Part shown: positions 9,729 through 21,420 of the stretch, piece after piece | Layout: every line of letters starts with the position of its first letter | How positions within the stretch are numbered: position 1 is the stretch's first letter | DNA from: Cryptomeria japonica | Taxonomy: Eukaryota > Streptophyta > Pinopsida > Cupressales > Cupressaceae | NCBI RefSeq assembly: GCF_030272615.1 | Contig: NC_081415.1 | Coordinates: forward strand, 627,663,240 to 627,727,239 | DNA: 64,000 nucleotides | Direction of reading: 5' to 3' | Made by a program: the position numbers and the translations under genes | Notes under the pieces: model-generated | Database searches by the model: none | Seen by the model: the letters and a program-made list of their open reading frames with translations, nothing else | Told to the model about the DNA's origin: nothing

Positions 9729-12700
9729 ATGGCACCCAAGATCCAAGATCCCATGGTTGTCAAGAATGTCGAGAAGCCCTCTCTGAAATACACTTTGACT
9801 CCTAAAGTCGCCTTTGAACCGGATGACAAAAATGCCTTTTCACTCATCCCGGATTGAGTCTTGTTAGTCGAAGATGTTAGATTCTTCACCAAATGCCCTG
9901 TTGAAGAACTCAGTCATGTTGAGATAAGTGACACATATGATGAGCTATGTACCGATGGCAAAATGGATAGCAAGTACGAGCATATCAAAATCAAGGGATT
10001 AACTGAAGCCCTAACCTATCCCCGTGTGTTCAAACCCCAGTGGGTTAAGTTTTTTTTGAGCAAAGTTCATGATGATTTCATGTGGCTAGAGGAGCAACCA
10101 TTCAAAATCATTAAGGAAATCATTCATGTGATCACCGGTTATCCTATCTATGATCATGCACGAGCGCAGAAGATGATATCACAGAAGGAGTTAATCAGTT
10201 TAGCTAGAGTAGAATCTGATTACCGAGGATTGAAATTGAACAATGTCACTGATGTAGAACTTAAGTTTGCAATTAGAGTAATTGGTTACTGTTTCTTCCA
10301 ATCAGCAAGGGAAAACAGTGTACCCTGTGCAACAGTTGACTTAGCCTATAAAATTGTGAAAAAGGGAATGAAAGTAGATTTATGTGAAGTGTTATTGAAA
10401 AACTTGTTTGAGAACCTGAACACAATAAGGAAGCCAAAAAAGAACAACTCAGACAATACACTGAAGTTTGGTTCACTTCTTGTATACATGTTTTTCTACT
10501 TTGAAAATTCTTTCCATCAGTCAGTAAAGTAGTTTGGGAGCTACACCGACCAATCACCCATCAAATTAACGACTTTATCAAGATGCTAGGTGATAATTTC
10601 AATAATATCATGGATGACTACTTCAACAAATTTCAAGAGAAGATGCACAATAGGTACCGGATTCCACCCCAGCTGGTAGAGAAATATAAAGATGATATAT
10701 GCTTTGAGGTAGACACCGATTACTGTTATGTGAATGTTGTGGAACCAAGAACTCAATCTTTGCCACCAATGGGTTATGAGATTGACTATGATATCACACA
10801 ACAACAAATTGATGCATTTTTTACATTGCCAAGGCATGCTACCGAACTGAGATATGGAACTTATGAAGAAGTGAAGGAAAAGGTAAAAATGAGCATTGTA
10901 GTACCCAAAGCTACAAGAAAGGCTACAAAGATGATTAAGGCATTATTTGAGAAATTCAGAGAAGAATCTTCCTCCACACCTATCAAAGATACTCATGCCA
11001 TCACCAAAGAGGAATCAGAAGCTCAAGAGGTAGCAATAACATTAAGCACCGAACTACCTAAGGGTAAAGTATTGAAAAGAAAGAAACAGGACACTTCAAA
11101 GGCCCTACTGACTCCTCCAACAAAGAGATCTAATACAAGAGCATCAACTACATCACCGAGTAAGAAACAAAAGAGTGTTACTGCTCCCAAGGTAACCAAG
11201 ACCTACAAGAAATCTACTTAGAGACTCATTTTGGCAAAAGAGTCTAGTGATACAGAATCTGAGGATGCCAACAAATTCCAAATTGTCAAAAGCAAGAAGG
11301 TAAATATACATAGTGTTGAAAACTTTTGTGCCAATCTAAAAGAATATGGTGGATTTGGTTCCTTTAGATATGTCAAGTATGAAACAAGAAATAATGATGA
11401 GAAGTGACAAATTGAAGAAGCTGTCATTTGTACACTTCTAAAGTTTCGGCTAGCTCCATTGGAACTAGTAAAGTCACTTCCAAATGAACTTTACTTGCAT
11501 ATTGATAATAGGTGGAAATATGCAATGGACTCAGAGAAACAAATTAGAGAAAGAAGTCTAGTCCATCTATTTCCTGATATGTCTGTAGCAGAAATAAAGG
11601 AACATTTGACAACCTACAATTCTAAATTTCTTGTCAAACAAAGAGCCTTAAAATTGATGAATGGGCTATATATTGATGTAGAAAATGAGACAAAAGCAAA
11701 ATGGCAGGAAATATTCAAAATAAAAGATGTCGGTGAACAATCTAAAGTTGAAATTGTTGATGTCACTGAGCAAGATCCTGATGTCACCGAGCATAGTCCT
11801 GACGCTACCGAGCAAGACCCGGCTGACACTATTCAAATTGATGAAGATGTCATGGATATAGAGGAACAGGAGCAGGAGATGATCGAAGGCACTACATATG
11901 CAAAACTTGTATCTAGTGAATCTGTGTTAGTACAAGTTCAGCCTTATCCACCGATCACTCAACCTATCTCTACTGAAGCTCCTAAAGATACAACACAAGG
12001 CACCGAAGGTCACCAGTCTGAAGCAGCAGAAGGTACAACTCAAGAAAAGACCTCTCAAGCATTGTCAAGCACTAAAAATATAGCAGCTGAGACACCCAAT
12101 ACTGAGACGCCAAAAGACACCATAGCAGCTACAGGAACTGACCAAAGTGTTGTCTCTACCGAGCAACCTACCAAGGGTTAGCAAGCCTCACAAGCTATTG
12201 TCTTAGTCCAACCGACCAAAGGTAAAGAGAAGAAGGTGAAAAAGCATAGATTTAAAGTTGATTTATCTAAACCGATAGTGTTGCCCAATGTGAATATCTC
12301 AAAGTTAATGGGACAAGCACTTATTGATTTTGGTGAACTATGCAAAGCAAAGGCCGAACAAGAAAAACAAATGGCCATACAAAAGAAGAATAAAGTACTT
12401 CAGAAGGTGAAGACACTACTAATAGATATGCTACCTTCAGCTACAGTGTCAACCAATGCGGCCATCCACATTCAACTGGATGAACTCCTTAATCAAATAG
12501 AAACATCTAGAGTTGATGCATCTGAGTACTTGAGAAAGCTCAAAGACAAGGAGCTTACTGTAAAAATGATTGAAGAGGCACAAAAAGCTCTAGCTATTGG
12601 CAAAGTCAAACTTGTCAAATTCATTGCTGAGTTGTCCCTTCAACTCAAGCATATTCTTTATTTATTTCAGAAACTTTGCACATTTTCCATATTCATTAAA

Positions 12701-13111
12701 GATATCAAGAATAAAACTGATGCAATTGAGAAAGAGATCACCGATCTCTCAAATAAGTTGACCACAGAGCCCAATTCAGTTTAGAATTTTTATACCAAGC
12801 TTCAACAGCTCATGGCTCAACAGTTAGAACTAAGAAATGAAGAACATAAGATCAGGATGGATATAATGACACTCCAAACATTATTCCTTCCTCATCTTTC
12901 ATCAGTTCAAGAATAGATTAACCGAGCTACATGCCTATCTACTACACAAGAGGGAAGCACTCTTGATGGCTTAATATCACTATTGGTTGATATTCAAGCA
13001 CAAAATTCTTTAATGGAAAGTGTAAAGGATGCACTCTCTGTCGCACTCACCGACGCCCAGAAGAAGTATAAATCTATTTTTGATCAGTTACCACCCCCAG
13101 ATGGAAATTAA
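9729..13111 (+). pseudogene. NA1 ORF2: long protein of unknown function, conserved in NA2
   Basis: A reading frame of about 1,125 codons starting MAPKIQDPMVVKNVEK, with one frameshift near 10530 and about six in-frame stops (first TGA at 9855). Parts in order: N-terminal globular region (to about 10500; SKVHDDFMWLE, KEIIHVITGYP, DLCEVLLKNLFENL, LKFGSLLVYMFFY), a second conserved block (LVEKYKDDICFEV, PPMGYEIDYDIT), a basic Lys/Thr/Ser-rich linker (11050-11220), a small conserved block around 11459-11640 (SLPNELYLHID), an acidic Thr/Glu-rich low-complexity region with VTEQDP-type repeats (11760-12180), and a C-terminal coiled coil (12300-13100). No nuclease, polymerase, protease or integrase signature is visible. 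I do not recognise the family, though colinear similarity to NA2 ORF2 shows it was once a selected protein. Confidence 0.7.
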
Positions 13112-13482
13112 GTTTTTGATGTTTGTCAAAAAGGGGGAGTAATACAATATATGGAGTGATACTATATAGGGGGAGATACAGTTTTAGTAATACAGTTTTG
13201 TGATACAGTTTTGATATAGTATTCAGAGTATTGTATACGGGGGGAGTATACCGAGCAGAGTATGCAAAATATCCAAGGATAGTAAGCAAACACAGAACCG
13301 AGCATGCAAAAATCAGAGTTAGGTACAATATAATGATAAGGGGAGTATATCTGAATATACTATTTCATTAACTATTGTATATATTATTAAGTATAGTCAT
13401 TTTGCAAAGTATATAGATTTTTGAGTTATGACTTTGAAAGTAGTTTTTGTCAAACATCTCAACTAATGTCAAAAGGGGAGAT
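13112..13482 (+). other. NA1 3' untranslated region and polypurine tract
   Basis: Contains several AAGGGGGAG-like runs (13129, 13169 and 13240 areas) and the final tract AAAAGGGGAGAT at 13471-13482, which abuts the 3' LTR and would prime plus-strand DNA synthesis. The duplicated purine runs may be decayed or auxiliary tracts. Confidence 0.75.
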
Positions 13483-14626
13483 TGTTACTACTTATCAAGT
13501 TGCCATTAGTTTTTATATTCAAAATCATATTGTATATTCTAGTCGGTTAGCACTACCGAATCATGCAGTCAGTACACATAGAGAAGTCGGTATGCACAGT
13601 CTAGTCGGTTACAGAGGAAAGCAGTCACAGAACCTAGTATACATCGAGCTGTCTACCAAGTAGCTTTTTGAGACTACCGAGTAGTAAAGATGACACATCG
13701 AGTTGACATACACCGAGTGAAACGTGTTACTAGATACATTGAACCTGGACACACATATGAAAACGTGTTACAAGATCGAGGCACATCTAACCATTATTAC
13801 ATTGGAAATTGCACCAGAAGATTGTGTATGATTACAAAGACAATCTAACCAATGAAATATTTTGTTTAGTTATTCATTCGAGGAATCTTGTTTGTAAGAT
13901 CGAAGCAATGAATTGGATCACCATTTTAAGAGATCTATTTATACAGCATGAGTGAAGTGTATGTATGCATGAAGGAAGACTGTTATAGAGACACAGAGGT
14001 CACCGAGAAGGTTTTTAGAGAATAGTCGAAGAACAGAGTAAACATAAGGGTTTACTGAGTTACTATATGGGTTATCAAGGTATGCTATAAGCAAGGTAAT
14101 CTATTCTGAGCACATATAATCTGCTATAACATTTCAGATGTAAAGTTGCAGATATTTGTAATGATTTTATTGTAATATTGTGAAGTTGAAAGAGAAACCT
14201 TTAACTGGTTAAAAGACTCTAATCAAGTCTATAAATTGTAAAGCCTCTAACCAGGTACAACATTCTAAATGTTGTAAAATCCTTTAGCAAGGTAGATCTA
14301 ATAGATCTTGTTACTCCTAATAGGGTAAGCTATTAGAAATAGCTAAATGTAGCTCTAACTGAGCATTCTTTATTATTGCAGTAGTGAAGTTGTGGGTGCC
14401 ATCCCCACCATAGTTTTTCTCTCTAACAAAGAGTTTCTGCGTAACCAAAATATATGTGTTATGGAGTGAATCATGTATGATTGTTATCTATTTGTTTTAA
14501 CTTTATTCTATGTTACTACACTATTCTGTTTATGCATAACAGTAAAGTTATTATTCAAGAAAAGTTTTGGAGTACTGATTGACCCCTCCCCTCTCAGTAC
14601 ATTAGCTTTCCATATTAGGCCTAACA
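13483..14626 (+). repeat. NA1 3' LTR
   Basis: 1144 bases, matching the 5' LTR from TGTTACTACTTATC to GGCCTAACA with scattered substitutions and small indels. GTGGA follows at 14627-14631. Confidence 0.95.
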
Positions 14627-14631
14627 GTGGA
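14627..14631. repeat. TSD of NA1, right copy (GTGGA)
   Basis: Identical to 6625-6629; copia A coding sequence resumes directly after it. Confidence 0.95.
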
Positions 14632-16885
14632 TCCGTAAAGTTTATAGGTGAGGAAGCTACACCTATTTGTGGTAGAGGAACTATTTCCATTGATGGTAAG
14701 CATAAGACCGGTGATGTTTATTATGTTAAGCATTTGATACATAATATTTTGAGCGTGAGTCAGATTTTTAGTAAGGGTTATAAGCTCATATTTCATGGGT
14801 CTAGATGTGAAATCAAGAAAGGAATTTTTGGGAGCTTAGTTTCATAAGCTATAAGAACTAATGGCCATGTCTACTATGTGAAGGATAACAATGGAAGCAA
14901 TTGTTTGATGGCACAAAGAAGTTGATGTTGGTTGTGGCACAAAAGGATGGGACATATCATCTTTGACAATATGGTGAATATAATCTCTACTCAAGTTGTG
15001 AGAGATTTACCAAAGATTATCAAACATGTTGATACTATGTGTTAGGAATATCAATTGGGAAAGAAAAACAAGAGGATATTCAAGAACAAGGAGTATTAAA
15101 CTTCAAAAACTTTGGATCTAATTCATACATATCTATGCAGACCTACAAGGACAAGAGGAATAAATGGTGAAAGGTATATTATGTTGCTTATTGATGATAA
15201 TTCTAGAATGATATGGGCTACTCTCTTGAAAAAAAAAACTTGAGGCATTAGAAAAGTTTAAACTATTTAAGTCTATGGTTGAGAATCAAGTAGATACTAA
15301 GATCAAATGTTTAAGGTCTAATAGAGGAGAAGAGTTTACATTAAATGAATTTGATAGATTCTATGAAGAACATGGTATTAGAAGATATTTTTATACTTGT
15401 ATAGCCCCTCAACAAAATGGAGTTGTTAAAAAAGAATGGGACTATTGTTGAAATGGATAGAACTATTTTGAAGGATGCTAAATTGCCTAATTTGTAGTGG
15501 AAAGAAGTTGTGCATGTTGTTGTTTACATTTTTTATAGGGTGCAAGTATGAGTAAACTACACAAAGACACCTTATGAACTATGGAATGGAAGACCTCCTA
15601 CAATAAAGTATTTCAGAATCATTGGAAGCAAGTGCTACATAAAAAGAGATGAAGAAGATTTAGGGAAGTTTGGTGAAAGGTCAAATGAAGGAATATTTTT
15701 GGGATACTCTACAAGGAGTAAAGAATATTGGTGTTACAACAAGAGGCTAAATAAGATTGTGGAGAGTGCAAATTTTAGAGATTGAAAAATGGAATCAGAT
15801 TGTGCCAAAATCTAAGACTTAAATATATGTCATCCTTGTTGCTTTGGAAGAGAAAGTTTCTGCAAAAGAAAAGGAAAGACAAGTGTAGAATTTTTTTTTC
15901 CTGAACAAACACCTACGGCTCCAACAAAGTATGTGCAGAAGAATGATTCAAAAGATTATATCATTAGAGACAAGAGTAAAGGAGTCCAGACAAGAAGACT
16001 TGCAAAAACTAGTGAACAAGAAAATTATTATTTCTTATCCTAGGTAGAGATAAATACCTATGCGGAAACTAGCAAGGATGAAAGTTGGATGAAGGCAAAG
16101 GAAGAGAAGCTAAACTGGATAGAGAAGAATCAGACATGGGAATTGGTACCTAGACTAGTGGATAAGAATATGATAGGAACTAAGTGGGTGTTTCAGAACA
16201 AGCTAAATGAATATGGAAAAGTCACAAGGAACAATGCAAGATTGGTCTGTAAGGGTTATTCACAAGTTGAAGGTATAGATTTTGAGGAGACATTTTCTCC
16301 TATAGAAAGAATTGAAGCTATAAGAATGTTTCTTGCATTTTCAGCATATAAGAACTTTAAGGTATATTAGAAAGATGTTAAGTCAACATTCTTGAATGAA
16401 GAACTTGAAGATGTATACATTGAACAACTAGATGGGTTCAAGTTGTTAAAAAATCTAGATATGGTCTATCGACTCAAGAAGTTACCTAATGGACTTAAGC
16501 AAGATCCTAGAGCTTGGTATGTAAGGCTGGATAGGTATTTATTGCAATAGAATTTAAGAAAAGGTATTGTTAATTTATAAATCTTTATTTCAAAGTTGAA
16601 GGTGATAGATTGTTGGTTGTTGTTGTATATGTTGATGATATCATATTCGAAGGAGATGATGATGTATGTAAGAAGTTTGTAGAAGAAATGTAAAAGGAAT
16701 TTGAGATGCGAATGATAGGTGAGTTATCCTTTTTCCTTGGTCTTCAATTTACACAATCAGAAGAAAGAATTTTCATTTCTTAGACCAAGTATATCAAGGA
16801 GATGTCGAAGAAGTTCAGGATGAAGAATTCTTAACCAATTGCAACCCCTATGGCTACTGGTTGTAAGTTAAGCAGGGATGATGGA
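14632..16885 (+). pseudogene. pol: Copia A pol: protease end, integrase and reverse transcriptase
   Basis: Continues the protease (GEEATPICGRGTISI, HNILSVSQI), then the pre-integrase segment CWLWHKRMGHIIFDNM (about 14922-14975), the integrase core with its first Asp in IMLLIDDNSRMIWA (about 15180), the second Asp changed to Asn in LRSNRGEEF (about 15316), and the QNGVVKKE region (about 15412). The GSKCYIKR and EGIFLGYS motifs follow. RT spans about 16089-16850: NQTWELVPR, GTKWVFQNKLN, ARLVCKGYSQVEGIDFEETF, KDVKSTFLNEELEDVYIEQ and the catalytic YVDD at 16628-16639. More than ten stops and several frameshifts are present. It breaks off after MATGCKLSRDDGSSS, before any RNase H. Confidence 0.9.
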
Positions 16886-17291
16886 TCTTCAAGTTCGGGG
16901 TTATCGCCCCTGCTTTAAACTAGATGTATTCAAGTGGTGCATCTGTCAAGGGGGAGATTTAAAGTTCATCTTTTATCTCCTTGTTTGATGTGGTTGCTAC
17001 TCTTAGGGAGAGAAATTTTGTGCGCGTGATTTCTTGGTTGCGAGAAAGTGGTTGCAAATAGAATGTTGAAGTGTTATTTCTTGAGGAGAGAATGCGAGTC
17101 AAGATAAAAGGAAGAGAGTTCACTAAAGTAGTATTTATTTGTAGTAGTGTTCCATTTGTCATGGATATCAAAGGGGGAGAGAGTTCAGCTGATAGTTCAG
17201 TAGAGGAAAGTGTTGTTTGTTAGTGGTGGTATGAGTGTTACCATAAATGACGAAGGAGAAAAATATTGGAAACTTGAGTTATGTTGAGTTG
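16886..17291 (+). other. Copia A segment between RT and 3' LTR, RNase H missing
   Basis: RNase H would normally follow RT but no DEDD-type motif is readable here. Two polypurine runs are present, AAGGGGGAGAT near 16949 and AAAGGGGGAGAG near 17171; either could be the original PPT. The region probably reflects a deletion of RNase H and nearby sequence. The short minus-strand frame here (16959-17171) is not supported as a gene. Confidence 0.55.
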
Positions 17292-18855
17292 TGTTGTCAT
17301 TGATGTCACTATGTGTGGTGTAGATGTTGTAGATGGTTTGAAAGTAAGTGTTCAAATGTTGTTATGTGTCTTGGTGGAGATGTTGAGTAAGTATGAGGTG
17401 TTTTCGAAAGGCTGGCATAGTGGAAGTTTCAATATGTAGGGAATAATATTTATATGCAAGAAAGAGTATTTAATTTCCTAGTGGAAGAATGCTTTGCATT
17501 CCTCTGATTTGTGAAGATTATGACCTACGGTTTTGGATATAATATTAATGATATGTGTATATTTCACTATCTATGTTTTTTAGGTTCTGTGTTACTCAGA
17601 TGGTAAAGTTAGTTGTTGTTGTTTCTGATAGCAAGGTTGTTTGTTAGAATTGGTCCAGAGAATGTTTGGTAGTTCTTGGATATGTGGATTCAAGTGTTGC
17701 AGCATGGAGGACATGTTTGTGTAGTGTTCCAGTTCAAGTTTCTAATGCTAGTTTGGTTGGAAAGTGAAGTTATGTTGTTCTATGTTTGGCATGCTCAAGT
17801 GTGTTAGCTTCCGATCAACCTAGTTGATTTATCTTATTTGGATCATGCTTTGTTGGTCCAAATATGCATTGGAGGTTGAGTTTAGATGTTGATATGGATC
17901 TCATTGTGACATGTGTAAATCCACATTGTGTATTTTAGATTGGAGGATTTTTTTGGATCCATACTTTATTGTTTATCTACACATTTCATTTAATGTTGAC
18001 TTTGGAGGATGTGTTAGCATGTGTGGGTCATTAGAATAATTTTAGAAGGATACGTTGTGATGTGTTAGGGTCCCCTTACCCCTTGGAGTGGACTGCATTA
18101 TGTGTTATTGGTTCTGGAGGCCTAATTTATGTAATGTTGTATAGTTTGTCTATAGCCAACCTAATTGAGTGTTTTAATGAATGATCTTGTATATATAGAT
18201 GTGTATTTGTGTGAATTTATGTATGGAATGTGCATGAATTGATGTGAAGTGGATGTGAATGATGTGCAAGAAAAAATTGGTGTAACGAAAGTGCAAAAGT
18301 CATTTTGTGAAGAGATTTGATGATGATATCTCCAGTGTGACAGTGTGGTTCATGTCAAATGTGTTTGCCATAATATTGGTTACTTGACATAGTGGTTCAA
18401 GGATAATTTCATGATAAAAATATATTTGTTCATTTCAATACATCTATTTCTTGTACCCACCAAAAGACAATGTGTTCCTTTTGGTAGCTTGTGTAGTCCT
18501 TTGTATCTTGCTCTAAGATAGTGAGTCTTAGTCATGCAAGTCCCATGTAACTTGCCCTAGAGTTGTGCACCTTAGTCTTGCAAGTCCAATCATGTGTAGT
18601 GAGCTCGTTGGAATTGAGCCTAAAACATTGCAATCAATTATTCATATTGTGAGTGTGATTCTCGCTGTGGTTTTTCCTTATTTAGGGTTTTCCACATAAA
18701 TCTGGTGTTCATGTGTTCGTTGTGCTTTATGCTTCCATGTTTCATAATTGGAGTAATAATTTAATTGTTGTTTAAAGTTTAAAAGATCAAAAATATAATA
18801 TTTTAAGGTTTAGATTGGTACACCCCCCGTTCTTAGTCCTATGGTGTGTTCAACA
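17292..18855 (+). repeat. Copia A 3' LTR
   Basis: The right end GTGTGTTCAACA at 18855 matches the 5' LTR end at 4048, and most of 17560-18105 and 18719-18855 matches the 5' copy. The left end is set at TGTTGTCATTGATGTC by analogy with related LTRs and is uncertain, because no PPT adjoins it. The TATA-like TATATATAG lies at 18190-18198. The GGTTTTTCC ... GGGTTTTCCACATAAA motif pair typical of these LTRs is at about 18670-18700. Confidence 0.7.
18190..18198 (+). promoter_or_regulatory. Putative TATA box in copia A 3' LTR
   Basis: TATATATAG within the LTR part that is deleted from the 5' LTR. Called on motif alone. Confidence 0.4.
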
Positions 18856-19756
18856 GCTACAACTTCCTTATATAGCTACATTTTATAGTTATATGCAAAT
18901 AATTGCATTATAATTTAATGTGGTTTTTAATACCATTGTATCAACTTGATGGAAAGAATAGCTTAAAAATATGTAATATAAATGGCTTGGTAAATACACA
19001 TTGTAAATAACTTATATAACGACACATATATATGAGTATATAAATAACCCTTCGAAAGAAAATACATTATACACTTGATATCAAAGTATCTATTTTTTCA
19101 AGCATGTACAAGCATGAAACATGGACATATTAACATAATCATAGAAGGCAAGTTTTATTTTTCTTATCATACCATTTGAAGCATATAGAAGAAAAAAATA
19201 ATCATAAAAATTGACTAAACATGTGTTATATCACCATATGTCATTCAAATGCGAGTTCTACATGAAACTATGTGGTGTGTGTATATAGGTTTCCATCTTA
19301 ACCATTATTTACCAAGTGGCTAGATCACTTCTCTTCAACCATGTTCCCATCTTTGACTCATTCCTACACTTAAACACACTCAATCACACATCAATATATT
19401 AGCTCTCAAACCCATAGTTGAAGCATAAGAAATCTATTAGCATGTGGCAACTAATGATGCTACTAGGCTTAATTTTGATGACTTTTTCAGTCACATTTTC
19501 CCCCTATACCAATTAGTGTTGATACGTGGGTGCGGGGGGTTACAAGGGGGGATTGATCATTGTGAATCTTGATAGTTTATCATTAGGTCATAGCCCACAT
19601 TGGGTGAACCAGATTAAATATCTATGTTATTGTGATTTGCTATTTTTGCGTCTCTTATTTTGAATTATATTTAATATTGTTTATTTCTTAGTCTACCTTA
19701 AAACCCTAGTAGAATTATAATAATATAAAAATTATTTTGTCTTTACATTTGAATTA
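18856..19756. other. A/T-rich spacer between copia A and gypsy B
   Basis: No gene is seen. GCTAC follows the copia A LTR and could be its target duplication, but the left partner is lost. A G-run with GGTTACAAGGGGGGATTG near 19537 and the GTGAACCAGATTAAA word near 19603 resemble the 3' part of another LTR, too short to classify. Confidence 0.5.
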
Positions 19757-19761
19757 CTAAT
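19757..19761. repeat. TSD of gypsy B, left copy (CTAAT)
   Basis: CTAAT directly before the TG of the 5' LTR; the same pentamer follows the 3' LTR at 54347-54351. Confidence 0.9.
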
Positions 19762-21189
19762 TGTAGTCACATAAATCTATCCACTTAATTAAATGAAAAT
19801 TTACTATTTATTTGATTACTTAACCATCAATAAATCAGTTAATTAAATTAATATTTAATTAATTCATCCTCAACCTCTTCTTCTAAACTAAATAATTTAT
19901 TCAATTTATTTAAATTAATTCATTAACCCACATTCTAAATCAATTAAATGAATAAAGCACATTTATTTAATTTAAATCCTTTCCTCCTTTAAATAAATAA
20001 ATAAATATCTATTTAAATCCCTAAACTACCCTCCTCCGACTTGCATTCTCCTACAAATACAAGTTGCACCTATTTGGTTGAAATAAACTAATTTAATTTT
20101 AATTAAAATCCTATTTTCTCTCACCCACCAAACCCACTAGACTCTTCTAACCCATTCTAGATTCTTCTAAACCATTCCTAATTAGATTAATCACCCTCCC
20201 TAATTATTGTCACATTCCTAAGCAACTTGAAGTCACTTCTCAAAGCCTCGAAGTCTTTGAAAAGCTTTAAAGGCTTTATGTCTTCAACAAGTTAACCCCT
20301 AAAGTCTTCCAAACCATTAATGACTCTTACATAACTATTAATGGTTAACTCAAATCACCCACATGGTTAGAGACTGTCCCTCTAACTCAACCTCCATTTA
20401 ACTCATGGGTCTCTTCAAGCATTAATTGCTTTGACCATGGCTATTTCCACTAACTCTTGCATAAGAGTTTGTCCATTGGATAAACGCTTTATTCATTCAA
20501 CTCAAGCCTAACCTTACCTCCCAAGGTAACCTTCATGTCATCTCAAGCATTTAATGCTTCTCCCCTCTCCTCTCAAGCCATCTCATGATGACATTTGTCA
20601 TCCTGGGATTGGGTTGAAAGCCCTCACATGGATCACAAACCCATCAATCCTGACCCTTGTTGAGATTACTCAATCTCAACCATCCATTGCCTTATTTTTC
20701 CTATAAATAGAGCCCATTCCTTCTTAATCCAAATCCATAAATCTTGTATGCATCTAACCTATAGTGAAATTGAGAGAGAATTTAGGAGCAAAATCATATC
20801 TAGTTTGTTATTTTGGCTAAAATCAATATAGATTAATTAGGCATATTCTCATATCTAGTTTGTTTGCATTTGCATAGTCTTTTATCTTCATTATCTTAAA
20901 CATTGAATCTCCATAAGACATCCATAGTAGTGCAAAAAGTTGAGGGCTACACTCATGTGGAACTTGGAGAGGAGAGGAACAAGCGAGGAGTAGCTATGAG
21001 CATGTTAGAGAGCATTTGGGAGGGTTTAGTGTCTTTTCTCCATTTTTGTATGCTTTCTATAATATGTTTGATATCTCTCTTGATATGCATGCTTAGGATT
21101 GTAGTTTCTTTCATATTTCATTTTTGATTGATACTAACACTAATGTTTGACTTTTGTGTGTTCCTAACATTGCTTTTTATAGTGCATCA
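19762..21189 (+). repeat. Gypsy B 5' LTR
   Basis: 1428 bases, TGTAGTCACATAAATC to TAGTGCATCA. Matches 52835-54346 and, less closely, 55178 onward. Very AT-rich first 350 bases with TTAATTAAAT words. The short open frame at 20903-21127 lies in it and recurs in the 3' LTR at 54060-54284, so it reflects LTR identity rather than a gene. Confidence 0.95.
20702..20710 (+). promoter_or_regulatory. Putative TATA box, gypsy B 5' LTR
   Basis: TATAAATAG, placed about 490 bases before the LTR end. The same motif is kept at the same position in the gypsy E LTR (55992-56000), while the gypsy B 3' LTR has TAAAAATAG (53803-53811). Confidence 0.65.
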
Positions 21190-21191
21190 TT

Positions 21192-21206
21192 TGGTGAACC
21201 TGACGT
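21192..21206 (+). other. Gypsy B primer-binding site
   Basis: TGGTGAACCTGACGT two bases after the LTR. The same position in gypsy E reads TGGTGAACTCGATGT. TGG matches the complement of a tRNA CCA tail; I cannot name the tRNA. Confidence 0.55.
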
Positions 21207-21251
21207 GAATCAAAACTATTAACTTTTTTTGAATAATTGTCAAATTGTCAC

Positions 21252-21420
21252 ACAGGTTGCGCTTTAGCGCTATTGAATGTGTTTTAGCGCTTTCGACAAC
21301 TTAGGAGTTAGCGCTTTTGTCTGAGTTCTGGTGCTTCTGTTAGAGAAGTAATGCCTTTGTCTGAGTTATAGTGCTATTGTTGGTTAAATAGCGCTATTGT
21401 AACTCTTTTAGCGCTTTTGC
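21252..21420 (+). repeat. TTTAGCGCTTTTG degenerate tandem repeats in gypsy leader
   Basis: About eight copies of a short unit around TTTAGCGCTTTTG / ATAGCGCTATTG / TTAGCGCTTTTG spaced by 15-25 bases, just after the PBS. The homologous leader of gypsy E (61268-61510) has the same array in a different copy arrangement. The core AGCGCT is a palindrome. Confidence 0.75.

Larger units (their letters stand above)
6630..14626 (+). mobile_element. NA1: complete non-autonomous LTR retrotransposon
   Basis: An 8.0 kb element with two LTRs (6630-7777 and 13483-14626), PBS, PPT and a perfect 5-base TSD, inserted within the protease reading of copia A. It holds two long degenerate reading frames: ORF1 (coiled coil plus CCHC knuckles) and ORF2 (unknown). 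No protease, RT, RNase H or integrase motif is present in any frame. This architecture resembles large non-autonomous retroelements described as LARD or TR-GAG types. The LTRs are roughly 95% alike over their first 240 bases by eye, so the insertion is moderately old but younger than copia A. Confidence 0.92.
762..18855 (+). mobile_element. Copia A: degenerate Ty1/copia element, host of three insertions
   Basis: A Ty1/copia element recognised by the order gag - protease - integrase - RT between two related LTRs. The parts are 5' LTR (762-1419 plus 3994-4048), PBS-like site, gag (4083-4566 and 6079-6374), protease start (6375-6629), protease end to RT (14632-16885), and 3' LTR ending at 18855. 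It is split by a fold-back element, an antisense solo LTR and the NA1 element; removing them rejoins the copia reading at each junction. All genes carry stops. No RNase H domain is found between RT and the 3' LTR, so it cannot have been autonomous in its present form. Placement of integrase before RT is what marks it as copia. Confidence 0.85.

Noticed and set aside
16886-17291. RNase H of copia A
   Set aside because: I searched the frames after RT for the copia RNase H motifs and saw none; the domain seems deleted.
20903-21127. Small open frame repeated at 54060-54284
   Set aside because: The repetition is explained by the two LTRs of gypsy B; the frame is not kept in the gypsy E LTR.
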